Positions 26,157-36,685 of a stretch of DNA of 64,000 nt are shown here, in pieces; position 1 is the stretch's first letter; each line of letters opens with the position of its first letter. The DNA lies in assembly GCA_030653935.1 (NCBI GenBank), contig JAURYL010000048.1, positions 20,609 through 84,608 on the forward strand, in the 5' to 3' direction. A program made the translations under genes and the position numbers. The notes beneath the pieces were generated by a model. It saw only the letters and a program-made list of their open reading frames with translations, was not told the origin of the DNA and did no database searches. This DNA comes from Pseudomonadota bacterium. Its GTDB lineage: Bacteria > Pseudomonadota > Gammaproteobacteria > Burkholderiales > Thiobacillaceae.

Positions 26157-27203
26157 TCAAGCCGCGTTCTTGTCGCCGTCCTGTTTCAGGGCGTTGAGGC
26201 CGCCTTCCAGCAAGCGAGCATCGAGTCCACGCTGGGTGAGGATGAAGGCGGCGATGCTGCTGCGGCGTTCGGTTTCGCAGATGAGGATGTGCACGCGCCG
26301 CTTCTCCAGCGCACAGGCCTTGAGGCGGAGCAGACAAAGGGGAATGTTGTAACTGCCCTTGATGTTGCCTTGCTTGAATTCATCCGCCAGACGCACGTCG
26401 ATCAAATCGGCGTGACCACTGTGCAGGAGGCTGACCGCGTCCGCCGGGCTGACGCGGCGCACCAGCGGTTCCTTCAGCAGGGTGTCGAAATCCTCGGAGG
26501 ACAAGCCCATGACCAGGCCGTCACTCAGCATGGTGACGGTGGCGTTGCGGGCGTTATGCGAAATCAGCGCTTCCTCGCCGAAGCCCTCGCCGGGCCCCAG
26601 TTTCGCCAGCACCAGTTCCTGGCCCAGTTCATTGCGACGCGAAACCCGCGCCTGGCCTTCGCGGATCAGGTAGTAATGCTCGCCAACCGGGTCGCCCTGG
26701 CGGATGACTTCCTGGCCGGCCTTGACCGGTATGGGGTGGAAACGCTGAAACAGGGCGTGCAGGTTGGCCGGCGGCACGCGGGCGAAGGCGGGATTGCGCA
26801 GCAGGTCGAACATCCAGTAGGGGTCGTTGCCCTCGAACTCCTGGACTTCGTAGGCGGTGGCCTGGTCGCGGGTGATCAAGGCATCCAGCAAGGCCTCGTC
26901 GAACGCGACCACTCGGCAGGCGGCCTGGGCGATGGCGGAGTAACGGCGGGGCTTCAGGCGGGCCAGCGGATGGTGGCCGGCTTCGCTGCCGGCCCGGATC
27001 AGCAGTGGCGGCGTGCCATCGCCGGCATCCAGCGCGATGTGGCCTTCAAGCAGGTAATAGCGCTGGCTGTCGCAATCGCCGCGCTGAAACAGCGCCTGCC
27101 CCACGCTGAGACAAACTTCGCGCGCCAGCCCGAGCGCCTGCTCCCGCGCTTCGGCGGACAGGTTGTTGAGTGGGATAAAGCCGGGCAGGCGGGCGCTATC
27201 CAT
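26157..27203 (-). CDS. cNMP-binding/rhodanese protein (first paralogue)
   Basis: 348 residues with the same cNMP-cNMP-rhodanese plan as the next gene downstream; candidate active-site Cys309 is in ICETERRSS. The second cNMP domain has GEEALISHNARNATV. The two copies are clearly homologous along their whole length, for example PANLHALF and NATVTML in both, but diverged enough to be an old duplication. It starts 9 bases after the end of ubiD on the same strand, so co-transcription with ubiD is likely. Confidence 0.8.
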   Translation of the reverse strand: MDSARLPGFIPLNNLSAEAREQALGLAREVCLSVGQALFQRGDCDSQRYYLLEGHIALDAGDGTPPLLIRAGSEAGHHPLARLKPRRYSAIAQAACRVVAFDEALLDALITRDQATAYEVQEFEGNDPYWMFDLLRNPAFARVPPANLHALFQRFHPIPVKAGQEVIRQGDPVGEHYYLIREGQARVSRRNELGQELVLAKLGPGEGFGEEALISHNARNATVTMLSDGLVMGLSSEDFDTLLKEPLVRRVSPADAVSLLHSGHADLIDVRLADEFKQGNIKGSYNIPLCLLRLKACALEKRRVHILICETERRSSIAAFILTQRGLDARLLEGGLNALKQDGDKNAA

Positions 27204-27212
27204 CGTGTTTAA

Positions 27213-28691
27213 TCAGTTTGTCCCAGCGTCCAGGCCCAGTTCGGGCCAGAGGGTATCTATTTTTTGTTTCACGGCATCGCTCATCTGGATTGGTGTTCCC
27301 CACTCGCGCTGGGTTTCACCCGGCATTTTATTGGTGGCGTCGATGCCCATCTTACTCCCCAAACCGGATACCGGGCTCGCAAAATCCAGGTAATCAATCG
27401 GGGTGTTTTCCACTAGCAGAGTGTCGCGCGCGGGGTCGACGCGGGTGGTGAGTGCCCACATGACTTCATTCCAGTCGCGCACGTTCACATCGTCGTCGGT
27501 GACGATGATGAACTTGGTGTACATGAACTGGCGCAGGAAGCTCCAGATGCCGAACATCACCCGCTTGGCGTGGCCAGGGTACTGCTTCTTCATGCTCACC
27601 ACCGCCATGCGGTAGGAGCAGCCTTCCGGCGGCAGGTAGAAGTCGGTGATCTCGGGAAACTGTTTTTGCAACAGTGGCACGAATACTTCGTTCAACGCCA
27701 AGCCGAGAATGGCCGGCTCGTCTGGCGGTTTACCGGTGTAGGTGGAGTGGTAGATGGCGTCGCGGCGCAGGGTGATGCGCTCGACCGTGAACACCGGGAA
27801 GGTTTCCTGCTCGTTGTAATAGCCGGTGTGGTCGCCGAACGGGCCTTCCAGGGCAGTTTCACCGGGGTGGATGACGCCTTCCAGGACGATTTCAGCGGAA
27901 GCCGGCACTTGCAGGTCGGAACCCAATGCCTTGGAGACTTCGGTCTTGGCGCCGCGCAACAGGCCGGCGAACTGATATTCCGAGAGCGAATCCGGCACCG
28001 GTGTCACCGCGCCGAGGATGGTGGCCGGATCGGTGCCGATGGCGACGCAGACCGGGAACGGCTGGCCGGGATGGGCGGCCTGGAACTCGCGGAAATCCAG
28101 GGCGCCGCCGCGATGCGCCAGCCAGCGCATGATCAGCTTGTTCGGGCCGATGACCTGTTGCCGGTAGATGCCCAGGTTCTGCCGTGGCTTGTGCGGCCCT
28201 TTGGTGATGACCAGGCCCCAGGTGAGGAGCGGGCCGATATCGCCGGGCCAGCAGGTCTGGATCGGCAGGCGCGAAAGGTCGACGTCCTTGCCTTCCCAGA
28301 TCACCTCCTGGCAGACGGGCGAGCGCACTTCTTTCGGCGTCATGTTGAGCACCTGCTTCAATATCGGCCATTTGTCCCAGGCATCCTTCAAGCCGCGCGG
28401 CGGCTCCGGTTCCTTCAGGTAGGCGAGCAGCTTGCCGATCTCGCGCAGCCGCGCCGGGTCTTCCTCACCCATGCCCAGAGCCACCCGTTTCACCGTGCCG
28501 AACAGGTTGGCGAGTACCGGAATATCGCAGCCCTTCGGTTTCTCGAACAACAACGCGGGACCGCCGGCGCGCAGCACGCGGTCGCCGATCTCGGTCATTT
28601 CCAGGTTCGGGTCGATCTCCGCGCGGATGCGCTTCAATTCGCCACGGGCTTCCAGTTGCGCGATGAAATCGCGCAGATCGGCATAACGCAT
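27213..28691 (-). CDS. ubiD: UbiD-type 4-hydroxy-3-polyprenylbenzoate decarboxylase
   Basis: 492 residues, standard for UbiD. It begins [20 protein letters not shown] and has the conserved prenyl-FMN and metal-site blocks ([51 protein letters not shown]). It decarboxylates the ubiquinone ring precursor using prenylated FMN, which UbiX supplies; ubiX is not in the window. The start at 28691 is chosen from family alignment. It follows the lipoprotein gene by 7 bases. Confidence 0.95.
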   Translation of the reverse strand: MRYADLRDFIAQLEARGELKRIRAEIDPNLEMTEIGDRVLRAGGPALLFEKPKGCDIPVLANLFGTVKRVALGMGEEDPARLREIGKLLAYLKEPEPPRGLKDAWDKWPILKQVLNMTPKEVRSPVCQEVIWEGKDVDLSRLPIQTCWPGDIGPLLTWGLVITKGPHKPRQNLGIYRQQVIGPNKLIMRWLAHRGGALDFREFQAAHPGQPFPVCVAIGTDPATILGAVTPVPDSLSEYQFAGLLRGAKTEVSKALGSDLQVPASAEIVLEGVIHPGETALEGPFGDHTGYYNEQETFPVFTVERITLRRDAIYHSTYTGKPPDEPAILGLALNEVFVPLLQKQFPEITDFYLPPEGCSYRMAVVSMKKQYPGHAKRVMFGIWSFLRQFMYTKFIIVTDDDVNVRDWNEVMWALTTRVDPARDTLLVENTPIDYLDFASPVSGLGSKMGIDATNKMPGETQREWGTPIQMSDAVKQKIDTLWPELGLDAGTN

Positions 28692-28698
28692 GGATGGA

Positions 28699-29139
28699 TT
28701 ACTCTTCTTCAGCCTTGCCGGAGGGGTCGGCGGCAATGAATTGGAACACCTTGCCCGAAACCCGGAAGGCACCCAGTTTCGAGCCCAGATCCGGCGGTGT
28801 TTCCTGGAACTCCTGGACGCGGCAGGATTGGGTGCTGACCGCGAATACCCGCTTGTCGGACTTCAGCAGATACAGCGGCTCCGGGTACTCGTCCGGCGCC
28901 TGATAGAAGTCGAAACGGGTATCCAGCGAAATGTCCTTGATGCTCAAGCCGCCATTGCATTGCGGCAGGCGGATGACGATGACCTCGACTTCCAGTTTGT
29001 CCTGCCAGAAAAAGGATTGGTTGCGCACCAGGGTGATGGCGTGCTCCTTCTCCGGGAAGGAATAGGACGCGGTGTCCTGGAGACAGCCGGACAAGGGCAG
29101 CACGGCGAGGAGCAGAAGTGAGCGGGGCAGGATGTTCAC
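28699..29139 (-). CDS. Predicted lipoprotein of unknown function
   Basis: 146 residues from a GTG start with a GGAGG 9 bases upstream (29149-29153). A short positively charged N-terminus, hydrophobic stretch and lipobox LSGC put the acylated Cys at residue 19. The mature part has no motif I recognise; it is mixed alpha/beta with a conserved-looking RLPQCNGG. It is followed closely by ubiD, but a direct link to quinone synthesis is unproven. Confidence 0.75.
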   Translation of the reverse strand: MNILPRSLLLLAVLPLSGCLQDTASYSFPEKEHAITLVRNQSFFWQDKLEVEVIVIRLPQCNGGLSIKDISLDTRFDFYQAPDEYPEPLYLLKSDKRVFAVSTQSCRVQEFQETPPDLGSKLGAFRVSGKVFQFIAADPSGKAEEE

Positions 29140-29306
29140 GGGTAATCGCCTCCAGAAAGGGATGGTCAGGTCGACGCAGTTTACCGCGCGAAGATGCGCC
29201 ATCCGCGCGCGAGCATGCCAGTTACGGCCTTTGGCGCGATTACTTGAGACAAGCCTGGATTACCGGCGGCGCACGACCCTGCCTGGTCATGCGCCGCCCG
29301 TCTGGT

Positions 29307-29687
29307 TCAGGCTACTTTGACATCAATTCTGCGCGGTTGCGCGTGCTCAGCTTTCGGTATGCGCAACTTGAGCACCCCGTGCTTGAACTCGGCGCTCACC
29401 TTGCCGCTATCCAGTTCCTTGGACAGGGTGAATAGCCGCCGGTAGCGCGGCAGGTTCACCTCGGCGTGGCTCGGTTCCATACCCTCGGGCATCTCCAGCG
29501 CGACCTCGCCTTCGATGGTCAGGGTCTCCGCCTCGACCCGCAGGCTGAGACGGTCCTTGGGCACGCCGGGCATATCGGCATAGAGCAGGATACCGGCGGC
29601 ATCCTCGATCACATCCACAGGCGGCAGCAGCGCGGCATCATTGTGGGCGGGTTCGCCCTGTTTGGCGGCAGTGGGATTGTCGGACAT
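29307..29687 (-). CDS. Small heat-shock protein (Hsp20/alpha-crystallin)
   Basis: 126 residues. The alpha-crystallin domain (about 22-115) runs from PPVDVIEDAAGILLYADMPG to GVLKLRIPKAEHAQPRRI, with an IPKA motif instead of the usual IxI tail. Such proteins hold unfolded proteins for refolding. It lies 11 bases downstream of a second hsp20. A 3' fragment nearly identical to this gene's end occurs at 63703-63770. Confidence 0.92.
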   Translation of the reverse strand: MSDNPTAAKQGEPAHNDAALLPPVDVIEDAAGILLYADMPGVPKDRLSLRVEAETLTIEGEVALEMPEGMEPSHAEVNLPRYRRLFTLSKELDSGKVSAEFKHGVLKLRIPKAEHAQPRRIDVKVA

Positions 29688-29698
29688 GGTTTTCCTCC

Positions 29699-30130
29699 TT
29701 ATTGAATGGTGATGTGGCGTGGTTGCGCGGCTTCCTTGCGGGCGATGCTGATATGCAGCACACCGTCCCGGTAGCGGGCTTCCACGGCGTCGGGATCGAT
29801 ATCGTCGGGCAGGGTCACCACCCGGCGGAACTGGCCGGCGAAGCGTTCATCGATATGCACACTGGCCTTCTCCGGAACCGGGTCCACTTTTCGTTCCCCG
29901 GCCACGGTGAGCACCCCTTTCTCGATCTGTACCTCCAGGCTGGCCGGCTCGACGCCGGGCGCGAAGGCGTAGATCTCAACCGACTTCGGCGTGCCGCCGA
30001 CGTTCAGCGCGGGAAAACCGTGTGTCAGACCACGAATGCTGGGAGAGAAGTCATAGGCCTGCCGCATTTCGCGTTGCAGACGATCAATATCCGCGAACAG
30101 GTCGCGGGGGAATAGAGAGCGATAGCGCAT
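29699..30130 (-). CDS. Small heat-shock protein (Hsp20/alpha-crystallin)
   Basis: 143 residues with an alpha-crystallin domain from about residue 40, ending GVLHISIARKEAAQPRHITI. ATG 30130 is chosen because a GGAGG sits 8 bases upstream and the protein then begins MRYRSLFPRDLF, the usual Hsp20 N-terminus. It is divergent from cbpA across a 154-base region and forms an operon with the Hsp20 downstream. Confidence 0.92.
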   Translation of the reverse strand: MRYRSLFPRDLFADIDRLQREMRQAYDFSPSIRGLTHGFPALNVGGTPKSVEIYAFAPGVEPASLEVQIEKGVLTVAGERKVDPVPEKASVHIDERFAGQFRRVVTLPDDIDPDAVEARYRDGVLHISIARKEAAQPRHITIQ

Positions 30131-30284
30131 CTTGATAACCTCCTTGACAGACAGTGGCGGGCGGCGAGGGTGCCGTCCCCGATTCACAATCTATGTATGG
30201 CTCCGTCAACTTCAATATCTTGAATGACAGGCCCTCAATCACCACTATCGTTAGGGTTAGCCCGCACAGGAACGAGGTGCACAC

Positions 30285-31241
30285 ATGGACTTCAAGGACT
30301 ATTACCAGGCGCTGGGCGTCGCCCGCGACGCCACGGCGGAGGAGATCAAGAAGGCCTTCCGCAAGCTGGCGCGCAAGTACCACCCGGACGTCTCCAGGGA
30401 AAAGGATGCGGAAGCGCGCATGAAGGATGTGAATGAGGCCTATGCCGTGCTTTCCGATCCGGAAAAGCGCGCGGCATACGACCAGTTGGGCCGCAACTAC
30501 CGGCCCGGCCAGGATTTCCAACCACCACCGGACTGGGACGCCGGCTTCGAGTTTTCCGGTGGCGGATACTCGCCGCGCGAGGCGGCGGATTTCTCCGATT
30601 TCTTCGCCGAGCTGTTTGGCCGCATGGGCGGCGCCAACAGCGGCGGTTTCAGCGCCGGTGGCCGGCATGCCGCCTACCACGCGCGCGGCGAGGACCATCA
30701 CGCCAAGGTCATGCTCGACATCGAGGACGCCTTTACCGGAGCCACCCGGCAGATTTCACTGCGCGCGCCCGAGATGGATGCCCAGGGCCGGGTCGTGCTC
30801 AGGAGCCGCACGCTCAACGTGAAAATTCCGAAGGGCGTGCGCGAGGGACAGGTCATCCGCCTGGCCGGCCAGGGCGCGCCGGGCATGGGTGGCGGTGGGG
30901 CCGGCGACTTGATGCTGAGCATCCATTTCAAGCCGCATCCCCGCTTCCGGGTCGACGGCCGCGACCTCCACCTGACCCTGCCGGTCGCGCCCTGGGAAGC
31001 GGCGCTGGGCGCCATCGTCGCGGTGGAGTTGCCGGGCGGACAGGTCAAGGTGCGCATCCCGGAAGGCGCGCAAAGCGGCAAACAATTACGCGTGCGCGGC
31101 AAAGGCATCCCGGGCGAGCCGCCGGGTGACCTGTTGCTGGATATCCAGGTGCGGCTGCCGCCCGCGAACACCGCGCGGGCACGGGCGCTTTACGAAACCA
31201 TGGCGAAGGAACTCGCCTTTGACCCGCGCGGGAGGGCTTGA
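30285..31241 (+). CDS. cbpA: CbpA-type DnaJ co-chaperone
   Basis: 318 residues. N-terminal J domain (1-70) with the HPD motif at 33-35, a Gly/Phe-rich linker (about 85-135), no zinc-finger domain, and two beta-sandwich C-terminal domains (from about 140). This is the class II DnaJ/CbpA plan: it stimulates DnaK ATPase and can bind curved DNA. cbpM, its specific inhibitor, starts 3 bases after the stop. Confidence 0.92.
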   Translation: MDFKDYYQALGVARDATAEEIKKAFRKLARKYHPDVSREKDAEARMKDVNEAYAVLSDPEKRAAYDQLGRNYRPGQDFQPPPDWDAGFEFSGGGYSPREAADFSDFFAELFGRMGGANSGGFSAGGRHAAYHARGEDHHAKVMLDIEDAFTGATRQISLRAPEMDAQGRVVLRSRTLNVKIPKGVREGQVIRLAGQGAPGMGGGGAGDLMLSIHFKPHPRFRVDGRDLHLTLPVAPWEAALGAIVAVELPGGQVKVRIPEGAQSGKQLRVRGKGIPGEPPGDLLLDIQVRLPPANTARARALYETMAKELAFDPRGRA

Positions 31242-31244
31242 AAC

Positions 31245-31556
31245 ATGGCGGACAACGACTTGATTATCGGCAGCCTGATGGAAGACTCCTGGCTGACCCT
31301 GGAACAGATTGCCGCCGCCTGTGTGGTGGATCCGGACTGGCTGTTGCGGCATATCGAGGCGGGCCTGTTCCCCCACGCCGAAAGCGTCTCCGGAGTCTGG
31401 CGTTTCTCCGGCTCTGCCCTGCAACGCGCTCGCCGCATGCGGCAACTGGAGCGCGATTTCGACGCCGTGCCGGAACTGGCCGCCCTGATGGCGGACCTGC
31501 AGGAGGAGATGGATCGCCTGCGCGCCCGTCTGGCCTGCCTGGAGCGTGGGGCATGA
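31245..31556 (+). CDS. cbpM: CbpM-type modulator of CbpA
   Basis: 103 residues of MerR-like fold: a TLEQIAAACVVDPDWLLRHIE helix-turn-helix-like start, a VWRFSGSALQRARR segment and a C-terminal coiled coil (MADLQEEMDRLRARLACLE). CbpM binds the CbpA J domain and blocks both co-chaperone and DNA-binding activities. Its stop overlaps the next ATG. Confidence 0.88.
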   Translation: MADNDLIIGSLMEDSWLTLEQIAAACVVDPDWLLRHIEAGLFPHAESVSGVWRFSGSALQRARRMRQLERDFDAVPELAALMADLQEEMDRLRARLACLERGA

Positions 31557-32677
31557 AGGATCGTTTCTTTTCCCGCCTGTTCTGGCTGACCCTGGCGGCC
31601 GCGCTGTTGATCCTGCTCTGGCGCGGCATGCCGGACATGAACGGCTGGTTCGGCCAGCCACCCGATGCCGCTCCGCGCGTGGTGGCCGCGCGCGGCGACC
31701 TGGCTGCGGACGAGAAGAGCACCATCGAGCTGTTCGAGAAGTCGAGGGGCAGTGTGGTGTTCATCACCACCAAGGCCGAGGTCATGGATTTCTGGTCGCG
31801 CAACGTGTTCTCGGTGCCGCGCGGCAGCGGTTCCGGCTTTGTCTGGGACGATGCCGGCCATGTCATCACCAACTACCATGTCATCGAGAACGCCAGCGAG
31901 GCCACCGTGAAACTCGCCGACGGCCGCGATTACAAGGCCGCCCTGGTGGGCGCCAGCCCCGCCCATGACATCGCCGTGCTGAAGATCGGCGTCGGTTTCA
32001 AACGGCCGCCGCCGGTGCCGCTGGGCGAAAGCCACAACCTCAAGGTGGGGCAGAAGGTGTTCGCCATCGGCAACCCCTTCGGCCTCGACTGGACCCTGAC
32101 CACCGGCATCGTCTCGGCGCTGGATCGCTCGCTGAGCGGCAATGGCGGCATGACCATCGACCATCTGATCCAGACCGACGCCGCCATCAATCCAGGCAAC
32201 TCCGGTGGCCCGCTGCTGGATTCGGCCGGCCGCCTGATCGGTATCAATACCGCCATCTACAGCCCGAGTGGAGCGAGCGCCGGCATCGGTTTCGCGGTGC
32301 CGGTGGATACCGTCAACCGGGTCGTGCCGCAGCTCATCAAGGGGGGCAAGTACATCCGCCCGGCTCTGGGCATCGAGGTGGACGAGGGCGTCAACCAACG
32401 TCTGGCCCGGATGCGCGGCGTCGCGGGCGTGGTGATCCTGCGCGTCACCCCCGGCTCGGCGGCGGCGCGGGCGGGTCTGAAAGGCGCCGTGATGTCGCGC
32501 GATGGCGACATCCAGGTGGGCGACACCATCGTCGCCGTTGCCGGCAAACCGGTCGACAGCGTCGCCAGTTTGCTGGCGCGCCTGGACGACCATCGGGTCG
32601 GTGAGGTGGTGACCCTCACCGTGCGGCGTGGAGACGCGCGGGTAGCGGTACCGGTCACCCTGCAACCCGGGGCATGA
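31553..32677 (+). CDS. HtrA/DegP-type trypsin-like serine protease with PDZ domain
   Basis: 374 residues. One N-terminal membrane anchor (about 6-24), trypsin-like domain with triad His109 (NYHV), Asp139 (AHDIAVL) and Ser217 (GNSGGP), then one PDZ domain (about 270-370). The single PDZ and anchor make it DegS-like in plan: a periplasmic quality-control protease. ATG 31553 overlaps the cbpM stop (ATGA). Co-location with Hsp20 and CbpAM gives a compact proteostasis cluster. Confidence 0.92.
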   Translation: MKDRFFSRLFWLTLAAALLILLWRGMPDMNGWFGQPPDAAPRVVAARGDLAADEKSTIELFEKSRGSVVFITTKAEVMDFWSRNVFSVPRGSGSGFVWDDAGHVITNYHVIENASEATVKLADGRDYKAALVGASPAHDIAVLKIGVGFKRPPPVPLGESHNLKVGQKVFAIGNPFGLDWTLTTGIVSALDRSLSGNGGMTIDHLIQTDAAINPGNSGGPLLDSAGRLIGINTAIYSPSGASAGIGFAVPVDTVNRVVPQLIKGGKYIRPALGIEVDEGVNQRLARMRGVAGVVILRVTPGSAAARAGLKGAVMSRDGDIQVGDTIVAVAGKPVDSVASLLARLDDHRVGEVVTLTVRRGDARVAVPVTLQPGA

Positions 32678-32701
32678 GGCATGCGCCGGGTCGCGCCTGG
32701 A

Positions 32702-34321
32702 TCAATCCAGGCCCTGGCTCGCCAGGTATTCCTCATAGCCGCCGTCGTAGACCACGTGGCTGCCATCGAGTTTGAGTTCGATGATCTTGTTGGCGAGCGA
32801 AGACACGAATTCGCGGTCGTGCGAGACGAACACCAGGGTGCCGGGGAATTTTTCCAGGCCGGTGTTGAGGGCTTCGATGGATTCCATGTCCAGGTGGTTG
32901 GTCGGCTCGTCCATCAGCAACACGTTGCGGCGCAGCAGCATCAACTTTCCGAACAGCATGCGGCCCTGTTCGCCACCGGAAATCACCCGCACCGCCTTCT
33001 TCACCTCGTCGCCGGAAAACAGCAGACGGCCGAGGGTGCCGCGAATCAGGGTTTCCACGTCGTTGCCGTCGTAGCCGCCGATGCGCACCCATTCGGTGAT
33101 CCATTCGGTGAGCGGCGCGTCGGAATCGAAATCGGCGGAATGGTCCTGCGCGAAGTAGCCCAGCTTGGCCTTCTCCGTCCATTTCAGGGTGCCCTTTTGC
33201 GCGCTCAGTTCCCCCTCAAGCAGGCGCAGCAGGGTGGTCTTGCCGACGCCGTTCTCGCCGATGATGGCGATCCGGTCGCCGGCGGCAATGTTGAAGCTGA
33301 GGTTGCTCAGCAGCGGTTGCGACGGCTCGTAACTGAAGTTCAGCCCGTCCACCTCGCAGGCCAGGCGGTGCAGCTTGTCCTTCTCGTCGTAATCGAAACG
33401 AATCCAGGGGTACTGGCGGCTGGAGGGCTTCATGTCTTCCGGCCTGATCTTGTCGATCAGTTTCAGGCGGCTGGTGGCCTGCTTGGCCTTGGAGGCGTTG
33501 GCGGAGAAGCGGCGCACGAAGTTCTGCAAGTCGGCGATCTTGTCCTTGGCCCGCGCGTTGGCCGCGCTCTGGCGGTCACGGGCCAGGGTGGCGGCTTCCA
33601 TGAAGTCGTCGTAATTGCCCGGGTAGACCTTGAGCGTCTGGTAATCCAGGTCGGCCATGTGGGTGCAGACCTGGTTCAGGAAGTGGCGGTCGTGGGAAAT
33701 GATGATCATGGTGGAGTTGCGATTGTTGATCACGTTCTCCAGCCAGCGGATGGTGTTGATGTCCAGGTTGTTGGTCGGCTCGTCGAGCAGCAGGATGTCC
33801 GGATCGCCGAACAGCACCTGCGCCAGCAACACCCGCAGCTTCCAGCCCGGCGCCACTTCGCGCATCGGCCCCTGGTGCTTGTCGGAAGGAATATCCAGGC
33901 CCAGCAGCAACTCGCCGGCGCGCGCCTCGGCGTCGTAACCGCCCATCTCGCCGAACTGGGTCTCCAGCTCGGCGGCGTGCAGGAACTCCGCTTCCGTCGC
34001 CTCCGGGTTCATGTAGATGGCGTCTTTTTCCTGCATCACCCGCCACATCTCGGCGTGGCCCATCAACACCACGTCGAGCACGCGGATGTCCTCGAAGGCG
34101 AACTGGTCCTGGCGCAGGAAGGCCATGCGCTCGTGCGGATCGATCGAGACATTGCCGGCGCTGGACTCCAACACACCAGCGAGGATCTTCATCAGGGTGG
34201 ATTTGCCGCAGCCGTTGGCGCCGATCAGGCCATAGCGGTTGCCGTCGCCGAATTTGACGTTGACGTTTTCAAACAACGGCTTGGCGCCGAACTGGATGGT
34301 GAGGTTGGAAGCGGTAAGCAT
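32702..34321 (-). CDS. ABC-F family ATPase (YbiT-like)
   Basis: 539 residues with two ATP-binding cassettes and no membrane segment. Walker [10 protein letters not shown] and GENGVGKTT, signature [12 protein letters not shown] and [13 protein letters not shown], Walker [12 protein letters not shown] and [11 protein letters not shown]; the ~80-residue inter-domain linker is rich in Lys, Arg and Ala. ABC-F proteins act on the ribosome. ATG 34321 gives the normal [12 protein letters not shown] start; an in-frame ATG at 34342 would add 7 residues. It converges on the HtrA gene. Confidence 0.92.
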   Translation of the reverse strand: MLTASNLTIQFGAKPLFENVNVKFGDGNRYGLIGANGCGKSTLMKILAGVLESSAGNVSIDPHERMAFLRQDQFAFEDIRVLDVVLMGHAEMWRVMQEKDAIYMNPEATEAEFLHAAELETQFGEMGGYDAEARAGELLLGLDIPSDKHQGPMREVAPGWKLRVLLAQVLFGDPDILLLDEPTNNLDINTIRWLENVINNRNSTMIIISHDRHFLNQVCTHMADLDYQTLKVYPGNYDDFMEAATLARDRQSAANARAKDKIADLQNFVRRFSANASKAKQATSRLKLIDKIRPEDMKPSSRQYPWIRFDYDEKDKLHRLACEVDGLNFSYEPSQPLLSNLSFNIAAGDRIAIIGENGVGKTTLLRLLEGELSAQKGTLKWTEKAKLGYFAQDHSADFDSDAPLTEWITEWVRIGGYDGNDVETLIRGTLGRLLFSGDEVKKAVRVISGGEQGRMLFGKLMLLRRNVLLMDEPTNHLDMESIEALNTGLEKFPGTLVFVSHDREFVSSLANKIIELKLDGSHVVYDGGYEEYLASQGLD

Positions 34322-34406
34322 GGGAGGTACCTTAGAAATCAACCCGCGATTTTACATGGACGCGGCGGGAATCCCGGCTTGGTTCGGCGAAGTGCCCGGC
34401 CACACT

Positions 34407-34452
34407 GTGCTGAAGCCGTTGTCGATGCGCTTCGTTCCTCACCACATCCTAC
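34407..34452. repeat. Degenerate copy of repeat family E
   Basis: Reads GATGCGCTTCGTTCCTCACC then ACATCCTACGG, matching the 3' part of the repeat at 24250-24341. The surrounding gap 34322-34514 holds nothing else I can support. Confidence 0.5.
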
Positions 34453-34514
34453 GGACCGCGCCGGGATGACGGCCATGCAACGAGGCTAATTTAGCCGTGG
34501 TCAACCGTGGCGGA

Positions 34515-36662
34515 TTAGAACAATCCGGCCTGAAAGAAAGCCGGCTCGGTAACCGCCGTGGCCACGCAGTGTTGCAAGGCGCCGAGCTTTTCCAGAATCT
34601 GGTCTTTCAGGGCGAGCAGTTCGTGTACCTGTTCGCGCGCCCGTTCCTGATTTCCCGACTTGCGCAGCTCGACGATGCTGGGACCGAGTTGGTGCACCGC
34701 GATATGGATGGGCTCCAGTTCCTGGAACTCGAGGAGATGCCCGTAGCGACGGCGGCCATGGCTGTAATACCAGTGGCCGAAGCGGCATTGATGGTGATCG
34801 CAGAGCTCGCCGGGGCTCAACTGCAAAGCGGCGCCGTCCATGTAGAGCAGGATGCGGCGCACCCATTTGATGTGGTCGTATTGCGCCACCAGCAACGGGA
34901 AGTCACTCATCTCCCAGTGAGTGTCGGCCCATAGCGCCCACTGCGGGTCGGGCTGGTAGGCCGCGACCCAGGCCGGGATATCCGCCGCCGGCATCGGCCG
35001 GGCGATGCCGTAACCCTGGGCGATGTCGCAGCCCAGACGCATCAGCAGGACGCCCTGTTCCGGTGTTTCCACGCCCTCGGCCACCACGGTGCGGCGAAAG
35101 GCGGTGGCCAGGCCGATGATGCCCTCCACCAGGGTCAGGTCGTCGCTGTCTTCCAAAACGTCGCGCACGAAGCTCTGGTCGATTTTCAGCGTCTCGGCGG
35201 GAATGTCACGCAGATAGGACAGCGAGGCGTAGCCGGTGCCGAAGTCGTCCAGCGAGAAGCTCACCCCCATGCTCCAGCAGGCTTCGATCACGCCCCGCAC
35301 GTGGCGGGTGTTTTCCAGGGCCGCCGATTCGAGAATTTCAATTTCCAGCAGCCCCGGCGGCACTCCCGGGAAGTCCTCTAGGCAGTGCCGCATGCAATCG
35401 ACGAAGTCGCCCTGTAGCAGTTGCCGTGCCGCCACATTGATGCTCACTGGAACGGCCAGGCCGGCCTTGTTCCAGGTGGAGAGCTGGGCCAGTGCCTGGC
35501 GCGCCACCCATTCGCCGATTTCAACGATCAGATCGTGGTGTTCCACGTGCGGCAGGAAACTGCCGGGCAGCAACAGTCCTTGCTCCGGATGCCGCCAGCG
35601 CAGCAGGGCCTCCAGCCCGATGACCTGGCCGGTGCGCAGGTTGACCTTGGGTTGGTAGTACAAGACCAGTTCATCGGCAGCCAGGCCGGTGGCAAGGCGG
35701 TCTAGCAGTTGCCGCCGGGTCTGCGCCTGCTGGTCCTGTTCCGCGTCGAACAGGTGGTAGCGGTTACGGCCACCCTCCTTGGCCTGGTACATGGCCTGGT
35801 CGGCATGGCGCAGCAGCGTGTCCGGGTCGGCGCTGTCGAGGGGGAACAGGGTGATGCCGAGGCTGCCGGTGAGTTCGTAGCGTTTGCCGTCGATCTCGCA
35901 GGGCGCGCTGGTCAGGCTGAGGATACGTTCGGCCAGGCGCTCCACCTTGTCCATGTGTGGCAGGCCGCGCAGCAGCAGGGCGAATTCGTCGCCGCCCAGG
36001 CGCGCCACCACATCACTGCCGCGCGCCACCTGTTTCAGGCGTTGCGCGATGGCTACCAGCACACGATCACCCAGGGCGTGACCATAGCGATCATTGAGGT
36101 TCTTGAAGCCGTCGAGGTCGAGCAGCATCACGGCGAGCAACTGATGGGCGTCGCGTGCCTACTCCACCAGTTGATGCAGACGCTCGCTGAGTTGGGCACG
36201 GTTGGGAAGTTCGGTGAGCGCGTCGAAGTGGGTGAGGCGTTGCAGTTTTTCTTCCGCGCGCCGTAGCGCCAGGATATCGGTGAAAACCGCCACATAGCGC
36301 TCGATCCGGCCATCGGCGTCGCGCACGGCGGAGATGCTGAGTCGTTCCGGGTAGATATCGCCGTTTTTGCGGCGATCCCAGATCTCGCCTTGCCAATGAC
36401 CTTGTTCCTGTAGCGCCGCCCACATGTCCCGGTAAAACGCCGCGTCATGTCGGCCGGAGTTGAGCATGCCGGGGGTCTCGCCGACCGCTTCATCAAACGA
36501 ATAGCCAGTGACTTCGCGGAAAGCGCGGTTCACGTAGATGATGCGATTGTCGGCATCCGTGATCATGACGCCGTCGCTCGTATACTCCAGCGCAATGCCC
36601 GCTAGATGCGGAGCGACGCTTGCCGGGGACGGGTCGAGCATGAGTTGGGTCGGGTTATTCAA
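34515..36662 (-). pseudogene. PAS-GGDEF-EAL-CZB cyclic-di-GMP protein interrupted by an amber codon
   Basis: Read as one frame this is a 715-codon gene: PAS domain (about 25-145), GGDEF (LGGDEFALLL), EAL (GLEALLRW) and a C-terminal CZB zinc-binding domain (YDHIKW, HQCRFGHWY, EPIHIAVH). An in-frame TAG at 36161-36159, just after LSERLHQLVE, cuts it; both halves stay in the same frame. A CAG to TAG change would explain it. The 5' part encodes PAS plus the start of GGDEF (167 residues); the 3' part (541 residues from ATG 36140) still has intact GGDEF, EAL and CZB motifs and could be made from its own start. Confidence 0.85.
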
Positions 36663-36685
36663 GGCCTGGAAATGGTAGCAGTGTG

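Noticed and set aside
30131..30284. Sigma-32 promoter between hsp20 and cbpA
   Set aside because: A CTTGAA occurs at 30221, but no CCCCAT-type -10 follows at the right distance on either strand; not reported as a promoter.
32681..34489. 602-codon plus-strand frame opposite the ABC-F gene
   Set aside because: Antisense shadow; all ABC motifs are on the minus strand.
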